A stretch of 13,868 nt of DNA from JBALVT01 sp036961345. GTDB taxonomy: Bacteria; Pseudomonadota; Gammaproteobacteria; Pseudomonadales; Halieaceae. How positions within the stretch are numbered: the stretch's first letter is position 1; each line of letters opens with the position of its first letter. Of this stretch, positions 1 to 6,535 are shown in pieces. The notes under the pieces are model-generated. The model did no database searches, was not told the DNA's origin, and was given only the letters and a program-made list of their open reading frames with translations. Location: contig JBALVT010000109.1 of assembly GCA_036961345.1 (NCBI GenBank), positions 1 to 13,868 of the forward strand, in the 5' to 3' direction. A program made the position numbers and the translations under genes.

Positions 1-86
1 ACGTCGGCCATGCCCCGAAGCATCTCCAATAAGCGGACTCCATAGATGGCACCGCTGGAACCGCTAATGCCTATAATTAAACGCAT
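1..86 (-). CDS. ubiX: Flavin prenyltransferase UbiX, N-terminal part (runs off the left edge)
   Basis: The first 28 residues are visible, reading from an ATG at 84-86 towards position 1. They begin MRLIIGISGSSGAIYGVRLL, which matches the glycine/serine-rich first beta strand and FMN-phosphate-binding loop of the UbiX/Pad1 flavoprotein family. Family knowledge: UbiX joins a dimethylallyl group to FMN to make prenylated FMN, the cofactor of UbiD-type decarboxylases used in ubiquinone synthesis and in breakdown of aromatic acids. A purine-rich AAAGGGG lies about 7 bases upstream of the start. The gene lies downstream of and co-oriented with the broken glycosyltransferase remnant, 67 bases beyond that remnant's second stop. 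Whether it serves ubiquinone synthesis or a local UbiD decarboxylase cannot be told from this side. Confidence 0.88.
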   Translation of the reverse strand, partial: MRLIIGISGSSGAIYGVRLLEMLRGMAD

Positions 87-153
87 GCTGTATTGCCCCT
101 TTGACATTTTTTTGTGTTGACCGGTTTAATCACCCTTGCGGTTCCGCTTGCCA

Positions 154-535
154 TCACATTGGATAAGCGCATAGGTTGTTGCTTTGACCATCATAGCGGA
201 ATTTGCTTGGGCCCCAAACTACGGGAGCTGCCATATCTTTGCCCTGGTCTGATCGAAAGAGCCCATTTTATGGCGTAGTCCGAATGGCCAAAAAAGGTAA
301 GCGCCATGGCGTTGAATGCCAGCAGAGTCGGCCTGAATACCTCAACAGAATCACCGATCTTAAAAACAAAATTCCCTTTGAGCCACTGCTCTGCCAGGGA
401 GTAATAGAGGATGCTGTCGTTACCGCCGAGTCCAACCTCACGCAGACCGTAAAATCTTATCGCAGCGGCGACAATCGCTATAATGGCGACGATCATGACA
501 GTAGAAGCCGTCATTGAGCGTGGTGCTATTCTCAC
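154..535 (-). pseudogene. Remnant of a PMT/ArnT-like membrane glycosyltransferase, truncated and joined to an unidentified tail
   Basis: A frame opens at a GTG (533-535; an ATG lies 7 codons in) only 4 bases after the upstream SDR stop and ends at 191-193. Residues about 9-27 form a hydrophobic helix. They are followed by GLGGNDSILYYSLAEQWLKG and a charged stretch ending near AIKW, which resembles the first membrane helix and first periplasmic loop of dolichyl-phosphate-mannose/ArnT-type glycosyltransferases. Such enzymes are usually about 500 residues long, but here the similarity stops near residue 91 (about position 263). After that, a different frame (267 down to the stop at 154-156) encodes about 37 residues, including AAPVVWGPSKFRYDGQ, which look protein-like but which I do not recognise. 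The simplest reading is an internal deletion or recombination that fused an N-terminus to an out-of-frame C-terminus. A genuine small membrane protein is less likely. No clear ribosome binding site precedes it. Confidence 0.5.
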
Positions 536-539
536 TGTT

Positions 540-1289
540 TTAGCCCGCTGTCTGGGCTCCGTCTATCGGCAGCGCCGCGCCGGTAATAAAACGGGCTTCT
601 TGGGATGCCAGGTAGGCCACTGCGCCAGCTATTTCTTCTGGTTCGGCGCCTTCGATAAGTGGAAATAGTTTTTCCATCAGCTGCATGTCGACATCTTCTG
701 GCATGCTGAATTGTTCGGTCAGGGCAGTGTTCACCATTCCCGGGCAGATGGCGTTAACCCGCACGCCCTTTTTGGCAAACTCGATCGCCAAAGACTTGCT
801 AAACATCAGTACTCCAGCCTTGGTGGCACAATACGCCGAATTGTATGCTTGCCCCACTAATCCGGCGCTGGAGGACATATTGACAATGTTACCCTTGCTT
901 TCAACGAGATGCGGCATCGCGGCTCTGGAAAGGAAAAACACTCCGTTCAAATTAATACCCACCGCGCGTTGCCAATCACTGTCAGTGATGTCCGCAAGAT
1001 TTTTGCACAGGGCAATACCGGCGATATTGCACAAAATGTCCAGTTGGCCCAATTGCTCTATGCAGCTGTCTACCAGTGCGTTACAAGCCTTGGAGTCTGT
1101 GACATCGACACACGCGATGTGTACTTTGCACCCGGGCGTTAATAGTCCCACGGTTTCAGTGAGACCGGCTTCGTTGATATCGGCGAGAAACAACATCGCC
1201 CCTTCCAGGCCCAAACGAAGCGCCGTTGCTCTGCCTATGCCCGAGGCCGCGCCGGTGATTAGCGCAACTTTACCTGTGAATCTCTGCAT
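540..1289 (-). CDS. Short-chain dehydrogenase/reductase (classical SDR)
   Basis: This 249-residue protein has the normal length of a classical SDR and should catalyse NAD(P)-linked oxidation of an alcohol or reduction of a ketone in the cytoplasm. Visible motifs are the cofactor loop TGAASGIG (12-19), an acidic D37 at the end of beta strand 2 (which favours NAD over NADP), NIAG (88-91), the catalytic serine in NMSSSAG (about S140), Y153 and K157 (YCATK), and the PG of the substrate-loop region (183-184). The C-terminus has the usual ITGAALPIDGA ending. The ATG at 1287-1289 is preceded by AGGACCAGG. It follows the quinone oxidoreductase gene by 43 bases on the same strand, so the two are probably cotranscribed from the 2341-2527 region. 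The substrate is not determined. 3-hydroxyacyl-CoA, a hydroxysteroid or another secondary alcohol would all fit. Confidence 0.93.
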   Translation of the reverse strand: MQRFTGKVALITGAASGIGRATALRLGLEGAMLFLADINEAGLTETVGLLTPGCKVHIACVDVTDSKACNALVDSCIEQLGQLDILCNIAGIALCKNLADITDSDWQRAVGINLNGVFFLSRAAMPHLVESKGNIVNMSSSAGLVGQAYNSAYCATKAGVLMFSKSLAIEFAKKGVRVNAICPGMVNTALTEQFSMPEDVDMQLMEKLFPLIEGAEPEEIAGAVAYLASQEARFITGAALPIDGAQTAG

Positions 1290-1332
1290 TGCCTGGTCCT
1301 GTTAATCGACTATTGGCTAAGATTTTGAGGAA

Positions 1333-2340
1333 TTAATTACTGCATCGAAGAATGATTTTGCCCATATGTTCGCCGCTTTCCATATGGCTGTGGGCTTCCT
1401 CGGCGTCTTCCAGAGAATAAATACTGTCAACCAGGGGTTTGACCGCTCCGGATTGCAAATGCGGATAAATATGTTCCAGTAATTCTTCTACCATGACGGC
1501 TTTTTGCTCAAAACTCTGGGCGCGCAATGTAGATCCGGTCAAGGTGATACGTTTTATCAGCAGTGGCGCAAAATTAACCTCTGCATTGAATCCGCGCAAA
1601 TAGGCGATGTTAACGATACGTCCTTCCGGGGCGGCGATATTGATGTTTTTCTGAATAAAGTCCCCGCCGGCCAGATCCAGGATGACATCTATTTTATCCC
1701 TGAGGCCCATGTCGCTCAGTACCGTCTCAAAATCTTCAGTTTTGTAATTAACAGCGCGTATTACACCGCGCGCCTGAAGTGCCTGACACTTCAAGTCAGT
1801 TCCCGCCGTGCTGTAAACTTCCGCGCCCATGGCCTGGCACATCATAATTCCCAGGGTGCCAATTCCGCTGGCTCCGCCGTGGATAAGGACTTTCTCGCCG
1901 GCCTGCAGTTTGGCGCGCTGGAAAACATTGTGCCAAACAGTCAGCAGTGCCTCGGGCAGTGCCGCGGCCTCGGCTTTACTGAAACCGCTGGGAACAGGCA
2001 GGCACTGGCTTACCGGCGCCACACAATAATCAGAGTAGCCGCCGCCGTGAGTCAATGCACAGGTTTTGTCACCGACTTGCCAGTTTGCAACACCTTCGCC
2101 CAGAACGACAATTTCACCGGCGACTTCAAGGCCCATGATAGGCGAGGCATCGGCAGGTGGTGGGTACAATCCCTTGCGTTGCAGCAAGTCGGCACGATTG
2201 ATTCCGGCCGCGCGTACCTTGATGAGTACCTCTCCGGGGCCGGGTATTGGCATCGGGCCTTGTTCAACACTCAAACGCTGATTGACTGGATCAATTGCTA
2301 CATAGTTGTGTTCATTGGGGAGACTGCTATTTGTACTCAT
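1333..2340 (-). CDS. NAD(P)H:quinone oxidoreductase, PIG3 family (medium-chain, zinc-free)
   Basis: This 335-residue protein belongs to the zinc-independent medium-chain reductases. GINRADLLQRKGLYPPP (46-62) followed by GLEVAGE (70-76) is the hallmark of the PIG3/TP53I3 group of zeta-crystallin-like quinone reductases. The NADPH-binding Rossmann motif HGGASGIG is at residues 154-161, with LDLAGG (221-226) at a later strand. The C-terminal GEHMGKIIL (323-331) is also typical. Family knowledge: these enzymes pass electrons from NADPH to quinones or reduce activated double bonds such as enones. Residues 1-10 (MSTNSSLPNE) are extra relative to the usual start, but no better internal start is seen. 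It is the first gene of a leftward unit with the SDR, and is divergent from the sulfotransferase. A role in reducing an unsaturated intermediate of the nearby pathway is inference. Confidence 0.92.
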   Translation of the reverse strand: MSTNSSLPNEHNYVAIDPVNQRLSVEQGPMPIPGPGEVLIKVRAAGINRADLLQRKGLYPPPADASPIMGLEVAGEIVVLGEGVANWQVGDKTCALTHGGGYSDYCVAPVSQCLPVPSGFSKAEAAALPEALLTVWHNVFQRAKLQAGEKVLIHGGASGIGTLGIMMCQAMGAEVYSTAGTDLKCQALQARGVIRAVNYKTEDFETVLSDMGLRDKIDVILDLAGGDFIQKNINIAAPEGRIVNIAYLRGFNAEVNFAPLLIKRITLTGSTLRAQSFEQKAVMVEELLEHIYPHLQSGAVKPLVDSIYSLEDAEEAHSHMESGEHMGKIILRCSN

Positions 2341-2377
2341 TCATACACCGTCTGGAGTGATTTTATTTGCCACATTA

Positions 2378-2393
2378 GGCACTAAAAAGTGCC
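2378..2393. promoter_or_regulatory. Inverted repeat GGCACT-AAAA-AGTGCC upstream of the quinone reductase gene
   Basis: Two perfect 6-base arms are separated by four A residues. The element lies 37 bases upstream of the quinone reductase start in the divergent control region. It could be a protein-binding operator or a small hairpin in the leader. It lacks the T-run that a leftward terminator would need. The function is inferred only from position and symmetry. Confidence 0.4.
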
Positions 2394-2431
2394 CTTGGGG
2401 TTTATAAGGGAGACACAGTTTAGCCTACTAG

Positions 2432-2450
2432 CCCGCTGAGGGTTAGCGGG
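2432..2450. repeat. Small hairpin CCCGCT/AGCGGG in the divergent control region
   Basis: Perfect 6-base GC-rich arms (2432-2437 and 2445-2450) surround a 7-base loop. No T-run follows on either strand, so it is not a convincing terminator. It is one of four inverted repeats within 140 bases. It may be an RNA structure in the sulfotransferase leader if transcription begins upstream of it. Confidence 0.35.
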
Positions 2451-2469
2451 GTCTTCCACCTTTCGGAAA

Positions 2470-2493
2470 TATTTAATACACTGGTATTAAATA
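2470..2493. promoter_or_regulatory. AT-rich 24-bp palindrome, candidate operator of the sulfotransferase/quinone reductase divergent region
   Basis: The perfect 10-base arms TATTTAATAC and GTATTAAATA flank the 4-base centre ACTG. The size and symmetry suit a dimeric repressor such as a TetR- or MarR-type protein. The site lies 34 bases before the sulfotransferase start, and its AT-rich arms also contain -10-like sequence, so a bound protein would block transcription. The regulator is unknown. The palindrome differs clearly from the one beside the tetR-type gene at 7214-7231, so the same protein is not obviously responsible. Confidence 0.5.
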
Positions 2494-2494
2494 G

Positions 2495-2511
2495 GCCGGG
2501 CTTTTCCCGGC
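2495..2511 (+). repeat. GC-rich hairpin GCCGGG-CTTTT-CCCGGC in the sulfotransferase leader
   Basis: Perfect 6-base arms with a 5-base loop end 16 bases before the ATG of the sulfotransferase, just ahead of its GGAG ribosome binding site (about 2518-2521). If transcribed, the hairpin would sit next to the ribosome landing site and could affect translation. It directly abuts the palindrome at 2470-2493. Confidence 0.35.
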
Positions 2512-2527
2512 GGCTGCGGAGAGTTGC

Positions 2528-3784
2528 ATGAGTGAAATACATATTACCGACCTGGCCAATCCGGTGTTAACCGACATGCAAAACTCGGCGCGGGATTACG
2601 GCAAGACGCTTGAGGTTGAGCTGGATCGCCACAGTATAATGTCTGAAGCTGAACGCAAGACCGGCTTGAGCAACTGGGGCCCGGAAGATTTTATTGCCCG
2701 GCTGGACTTGTTGTTGGGCGAGTGGAACGGGGATAGCGGGCTCAGCGGGATTGGCAGACTTAGCCTGCGGAATAAATTGTTGCAGCACGCGACCAGTCGC
2801 CTGCTGATTCAGGATCAGTGGCTCAGGCATCCGGAAATTCTCGACATAGAGATTGAACGACCGATTATAGTCGCGGGCCTGCCGCGCTCGGGTACCACAC
2901 ATCTGCTCAATCTTATGGCGGCGGATTCCCGCCTGCGAGCCCTGCCTTTGTGGGAATCCTATGAGCCCGTGCCTTTACCGGGTGAATCTATGGGCTCTGG
3001 TGGTGTTGATCCGCGCTATCAGCGCTGTGCCGATAGCTGGGAGATGATGAAGACCATGACTCCGCATATTGCTGCGATGCACCCGATGAATCCGGAGCAT
3101 ATTCACGAAGAGCTGGAGTTGATGGGGCCGAATTTTGGGTCCTATAATTACGAATGGCTGTCGCATTCGCCCGCCTGGCGCGATGCTTATTATGCCGAGG
3201 ATCAGACCTATCAATACGAATATATGCGCGATGTTCTTAAGCTGCTAACCTGGCAGCAGCGTGATACCGACACTCCAAAGCGCTGGGTGTTGAAGTGCCC
3301 ACAGCATCTTGAGCAGCTGCCGGTGTTACATAAGGTTTTTCCCGATGCCACGCTCGCCATCACCCATCGCGACCCCGTGTCAGTGATCCAGTCGTCTGTC
3401 ACTATGTTGGGCTATGGCCAGCGTATGAACCGGGATGAAGTGCTCATCGATGGACTGGTGGATTACTGGAGTGATCGGGTAGAGCATCTTCTGCGTGCCT
3501 GTGTAGAGGAGCGTCATGCTTTCCCTGGTGCGCAAAGCATCGATATTCCTTTTCATGTGCTCATACAGGATGATGTCAATACGGTAGAAAAAATTTACGC
3601 CAAAGCTGGCCTTGAGATGACCGCGCCGGCCAGGGCGCAGCTCAGCAGTTTTGTCGACGAGCACAAGGATGATTATGGCCGTGTGGTCTACGACCTGAAA
3701 GGCCAGTTTGGGGTTGACCCGGATGTTCTCCGGGAGCGCTTCAATTTTTACTACGAGGCTTTTCCCGCTAGGCGTGGGCGCTGA
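2528..3784 (+). CDS. PAPS-dependent sulfotransferase family protein
   Basis: This 418-residue soluble protein has the two cofactor motifs of sulfotransferases. GLPRSGTTHL (117-126) is the P-loop-like 5'-phosphosulfate loop. ITHRDPVSVIQSS (278-290) is the 3'-phosphate-binding segment with arginine 281 and serines 289-290. LPLWESYEP (139-147) is typical of the bacterial group of about 400 residues (Sulfotransfer_3 type). The family moves sulfate from PAPS to a hydroxyl or amine of a small molecule or sugar. No signal peptide is visible, so action is cytoplasmic. GCGGAGAG just upstream supports the ATG at 2528. It is the only plus-strand gene in this block. Its end overlaps the P450 gene, and the pairing suggests hydroxylation followed by sulfation, or handling of a sulfated or steroid-like substrate; that link is inference. 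The family is poorly characterised in bacteria. Confidence 0.88.
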   Translation: MSEIHITDLANPVLTDMQNSARDYGKTLEVELDRHSIMSEAERKTGLSNWGPEDFIARLDLLLGEWNGDSGLSGIGRLSLRNKLLQHATSRLLIQDQWLRHPEILDIEIERPIIVAGLPRSGTTHLLNLMAADSRLRALPLWESYEPVPLPGESMGSGGVDPRYQRCADSWEMMKTMTPHIAAMHPMNPEHIHEELELMGPNFGSYNYEWLSHSPAWRDAYYAEDQTYQYEYMRDVLKLLTWQQRDTDTPKRWVLKCPQHLEQLPVLHKVFPDATLAITHRDPVSVIQSSVTMLGYGQRMNRDEVLIDGLVDYWSDRVEHLLRACVEERHAFPGAQSIDIPFHVLIQDDVNTVEKIYAKAGLEMTAPARAQLSSFVDEHKDDYGRVVYDLKGQFGVDPDVLRERFNFYYEAFPARRGR

Positions 3785-4979
3785 TCTTTGGGTGCAGCCT
3801 GACCGGCATTTCTTTAAACCCGTGGATACTATTTGAGCGAATGAACATTGTTTCGCCTGTCATTTCGATTTTCGCGAAATGCTTGAAAAACTCTTCAAAG
3901 AAGATCCGTGCTTCCATGCGCGCCAGATTCGCCCCAAGGCAAAGGTGGATGCCGTAGCCAAACGCCATGTGGGGATTGTTTTCCCGTTCGATGTCAAATT
4001 TCAGTGGATCCGCAAAGACTTCTTCATCGAAGTTGGCTGAGCTATAAAGCATGACGACACGTTCACCTTCCCGAATTTTCTGACCGTGAATCTCGGTGTC
4101 CGTGGTGGCTGTTCTGCGAAAGTAATGCAAAGGACAGGTCCACCTAAGCATCTCTTCCACCGCTTTGGGCAACTTGTCCGGGTGGGCCTCCAGATGCGCA
4201 TACAGTTCCGGGTTCTTGATCAATTCGAACATCCCGCTGCTAATCAAACCGCGGGTGGTCTCATTACCGGCGACGGTGAGTTGTATAAATAGAGAGGCAA
4301 ATTCCATTTCTGAAACCAGGTGTCCGTCAACCTCTGTATTTATGAGCAGGGAGATCAGGTCGTCGCCACCCTTGTCCTTGCGTTCAGCAGCCAACTGATA
4401 GCCGTATGTGCCCATGTCGATGGAAGCCTGGTGCGTTTCCTGCGGCGTGCCGCCCAGATCCGGGTCACTGGAAGAAGTTTGAAGATCAGACCACTGGCGA
4501 ATCTGTGGCCACATATCCGGTGGTATCTCCAGCATAGAGCCTATGACGGCGGTTGGTAGGTCACCAGCGAGGCTTTCGACAAAGTTAACTTCGCCGATTT
4601 CCAGCGCGCCCTGCATGATGTCCTGGGTGATTTTTCGTACTTGTGGTTCCAGCGCCGCGAGCATGCGTGAGGTGAAGCGGGTGATAACAGCGCGTCGAAT
4701 CGGGCCGTGGTTGGGTGGATCCATGCCCAGTAGCTGGCCCTGGGCCATCGGTAAAATATCTGCCGGGAGATCATCCACCAATACAAAACCGCGCTGGGCG
4801 GAGAAAGTTTTGAAATCTTTTGAAACCTGCATAACATCCGCGTGTTTGCTAACGACCCAATAGCCATCGCCGTCGGGGTATTCGTGCCAAAAGATCGGTG
4901 CATTTTTACGCAGCCAGGCAAATTGCTCATGGGGAATGCCGCGTGTGTAGTTGTCGGGGTTGTAGACGTCAATTTTCAT
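3768..4979 (-). CDS. Cytochrome P450 monooxygenase (bacterial class I type)
   Basis: This 403-residue soluble P450 has all core motifs: the I-helix oxygen-activating AGNETT (237-242), the K-helix ExxR (E276-R279), and the haem loop FGYGIHLCLGAN (340-351), with C347 as the thiolate ligand. The sequence around HYFRRTATTDTEIHGQKI and VMLYSSANFDE resembles the group containing CYP125/CYP124/CYP142 side-chain hydroxylases, but family assignment by eye is tentative. Family knowledge: such enzymes insert one oxygen into an unactivated C-H bond and need electrons from a ferredoxin and reductase, neither encoded here. GGAAAA precedes the ATG at 4977-4979. The gene starts 13 bases after the racemase-like gene stops, on the same strand, so they form an operon. 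Its 3' end overlaps the convergent sulfotransferase gene by 17 bases. Confidence 0.95.
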   Translation of the reverse strand: MKIDVYNPDNYTRGIPHEQFAWLRKNAPIFWHEYPDGDGYWVVSKHADVMQVSKDFKTFSAQRGFVLVDDLPADILPMAQGQLLGMDPPNHGPIRRAVITRFTSRMLAALEPQVRKITQDIMQGALEIGEVNFVESLAGDLPTAVIGSMLEIPPDMWPQIRQWSDLQTSSSDPDLGGTPQETHQASIDMGTYGYQLAAERKDKGGDDLISLLINTEVDGHLVSEMEFASLFIQLTVAGNETTRGLISSGMFELIKNPELYAHLEAHPDKLPKAVEEMLRWTCPLHYFRRTATTDTEIHGQKIREGERVVMLYSSANFDEEVFADPLKFDIERENNPHMAFGYGIHLCLGANLARMEARIFFEEFFKHFAKIEMTGETMFIRSNSIHGFKEMPVRLHPKISAHA

Positions 4980-4992
4980 CGTTTTTTCCAGA

Positions 4993-6156
4993 TCAGGGCT
5001 CAGCTACGTAAGAGCTAACAGCCCCTGCAGCATAATTTGCAGCTATTTCTTCATCGCTAAAGCCAAATTCTTTTAATATTTCATCGGAATGCTCGCCGAG
5101 CTGCGCCGCGTGACCTCTCAGTTCGGCCTGGGTGCGACTGAACCTGGGTGCAGGGGCAGGTTGCCAGACCCCGTCCTCGTCCTCAATAAAGCTGCCTCTT
5201 GCCTGATGGTGCGGGTGTTTTCGCACTTCGCTCATGGCCAATACCGGCGCGTAACATACATCTACGCCATCAAATATATCATCCCACTCATCGCGTGTTT
5301 TGCGTTTAATGATAGCAGCCATTTGTTCTTTCATGGCGGGCCAGTTATCCATGTCGAACTGGTTTTGGAAGTGCACGGCGTCTTCGCCCAGGCTCGCCAG
5401 CAAAGCGGCGTAGAATTGAGGTTCTATCGATCCCAGGGAGATGTATTTTTTGTCACTGGTTTCATAAACCTCATAAAAATGGGAACCAGAATCCAGTAAG
5501 TTGGTACCGCGATCTTCTTTCCAGAATCCGACCTGTTGAGCAGCGAAGGTACTGGTCATAAGCGTTGCAGCGCCGTCTATCATTGCGGAGTCCACCACTT
5601 GTCCCTGGCCTGAGGTTTTGCTTTCCAATAAAGCGCAGACCATGCCGTAGGCCAGCATCAGTCCACCGCCACCAAAGTCGCCTACCAGGTTCAGTGGGAT
5701 GGCGGGTTTTTCACCCGCCCGACCAATCGGGTGTAGGGCACCTGCAAGCGCAATATAGTTGATATCGTGGCCCGCAGCCTGGGCCAGTGGGCCCTCCTGG
5801 CCAAATCCTGTCATGCGGCCGTAAACCAAAGCCGGATTTTGCTCCAGGCATACCTCGGGTCCTAAACCGAGCTTTTCCATAACCCCAGGACGGAAGCCCT
5901 CAAGCAGTGCATCGGCTTTTTCAACCAGTCTGAGCACTGTTGCCACGCCTTCCGGAGTTTTCAGATTGACGCAGATGCAGCGTTTACCTCGATTGAGAAA
6001 GTCCAGGCGGGTATTGTGTGCGGCTGTGAACATGCTGCCGCCAGGACGCTCTACCCGGATGACATTGGCGCCCATGTCAGACAATGACATGGCTGCGAAA
6101 GGGCCGGGCCCAATGCCTGCGATTTCGATAATGGTCAATCCCTGCAGTGGGCCCAT
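4993..6156 (-). CDS. Alpha-methylacyl-CoA racemase-like family III CoA-transferase (CaiB/BaiF)
   Basis: From the ATG at 6154-6156 the product is 387 residues, the normal length for this family. The N-terminus GLTIIEIAGIGPGPFAAMSL (6-25), ADALLEGFRPGVMEKLGLGP (81-100) and GHDINYIALAGAL (129-141) are characteristic of alpha-methylacyl-CoA racemases. H130, D160 and E245 line up, with a constant +4 offset, with the catalytic H126, D156 and E241 that I recall for the Mycobacterium tuberculosis racemase MCR. This supports racemase rather than CoA-transferase activity. Family knowledge: the enzyme interconverts (2R)- and (2S)-2-methylacyl-CoA so that branched side chains of sterols or isoprenoids can enter beta-oxidation. 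An in-frame extension up to 6240 exists but looks non-protein-like, and the GGAGG before 6156 decides the start. It is the first gene of an operon with the P450; no convincing promoter was seen upstream. Confidence 0.9.
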   Translation of the reverse strand: MGPLQGLTIIEIAGIGPGPFAAMSLSDMGANVIRVERPGGSMFTAAHNTRLDFLNRGKRCICVNLKTPEGVATVLRLVEKADALLEGFRPGVMEKLGLGPEVCLEQNPALVYGRMTGFGQEGPLAQAAGHDINYIALAGALHPIGRAGEKPAIPLNLVGDFGGGGLMLAYGMVCALLESKTSGQGQVVDSAMIDGAATLMTSTFAAQQVGFWKEDRGTNLLDSGSHFYEVYETSDKKYISLGSIEPQFYAALLASLGEDAVHFQNQFDMDNWPAMKEQMAAIIKRKTRDEWDDIFDGVDVCYAPVLAMSEVRKHPHHQARGSFIEDEDGVWQPAPAPRFSRTQAELRGHAAQLGEHSDEILKEFGFSDEEIAANYAAGAVSSYVAEP

Positions 6157-6162
6157 ACTGTT

Positions 6163-6167
6163 CCTCC
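6163..6167 (-). promoter_or_regulatory. Strong ribosome binding site (GGAGG) fixing the racemase-like gene start
   Basis: On the minus strand GGAGG is followed by AACAGT and then ATG, ideal Shine-Dalgarno spacing. It lies inside the longer open frame that begins at 6240 and so argues that translation starts at 6156, which matches the family N-terminus. Confidence 0.8.
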
Positions 6168-6280
6168 GGTGTGTGCTGTCATTTGTATGGTGTTCACATT
6201 GCCTATTCGGAAGCGCGTAAACAATTGCTCTTGAGGCCAATGGTACTTACTTGAGCCCATCGTTTGTTGTTTTTTGAGCC

Positions 6281-6352
6281 GCGGACTGGGGTGTCAGGCC
6301 CGTTATCAGTTGGAACCCCACGCCTTTTAACGGGCCTGACACCCCAGTCCGC
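6281..6352. repeat. Hairpin 1 of the foldback element: perfect 25-bp stem, 22-base loop
   Basis: 6281-6305 and 6328-6352 are exact reverse complements over 25 bases. The 22-base loop contains TGGAACCCCACGCC (6311-6324), which is complementary to the loop of hairpin 2. A 7-base copy of the stem end (GCGGACT) recurs at 6385-6391. Confidence 0.9.
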
Positions 6353-6392
6353 TACACTGTGCGTCCCCACGGTTGGGCTCCCCTGCGGACTA

Positions 6393-6478
6393 GCCACGCC
6401 AGTGGGTGTTAACCTCAAAGGGCGTGGGGTTCCAGCCGATGAGGGGGGCCGCCCAGGCTTAACACCCACTGGCGTGGC
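6393..6478. repeat. Hairpin 2 of the foldback element: perfect 20-bp stem, 46-base loop
   Basis: 6393-6412 (GCCACGCCAGTGGGTGTTAA) and 6459-6478 are exact reverse complements. The loop contains GGCGTGGGGTTCCA (6421-6434), the exact complement of the segment in the loop of hairpin 1. The two stems are not copies of each other. Confidence 0.9.
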
Positions 6479-6535
6479 GGGAAGGTATGGTACGGAGCAG
6501 ACTTGAAGTAAATACCATTCCCCCCAAAGGCCGCT

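Larger units (their letters stand above)
6239..6519. mobile_element. 281-bp foldback, MITE-like element with terminal inverted repeats and nested hairpins
   Basis: This fills most of the gene-free stretch 6157-6535. The ends, 6239-6254 (AATGGTACTTACTTGA) and 6504-6519 (TGAAGTAAATACCATT), are inverted repeats matching at 14 of 16 bases. Inside are a perfect 25-bp stem (6281-6305 with 6328-6352), a perfect 20-bp stem (6393-6412 with 6459-6478), and a 14-bp complementarity between the two loops (6311-6324 with 6421-6434). No transposase or credible coding frame is present; the long frames here (6203-6469 minus, 6264-6506 plus) encode proline/glycine/threonine-rich shadow products. This is the layout of a non-autonomous foldback or REPIN-like element. 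No clear target-site duplication was found, so the exact ends are uncertain. It sits 17 bases past the tetR-type stop and may end that transcript. Confidence 0.6.

Noticed and set aside
685..1305. Plus-strand open frame of 206 codons
   Set aside because: Antisense shadow of the first SDR, whose catalytic motifs are complete.
1504..2385. Long plus-strand open frame of 293 codons
   Set aside because: It is wholly antisense to the well-supported quinone oxidoreductase gene, has no recognisable domains and shows no good ribosome site.
2432..2450. Hairpin considered as a transcription terminator
   Set aside because: The stem is only 6 bp and no T-run follows on either strand.
6157..6240. 28-residue N-terminal extension of the racemase-like protein
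   Set aside because: It does not resemble the family, and a GGAGG at ideal spacing precedes the internal ATG at 6156.
6203..6506. Two open frames (6203-6469 minus, 6264-6506 plus) in the repeat region
   Set aside because: Their proline/threonine/glycine-rich products follow from the GC-rich inverted repeats; no ribosome site or domain supports them.
6239..6519. Foldback element considered as a CRISPR or simple rho-independent terminator
   Set aside because: No regularly spaced direct repeats exist, and the multi-stem layout with terminal inverted repeats goes well beyond a terminator, although it might still stop transcription.
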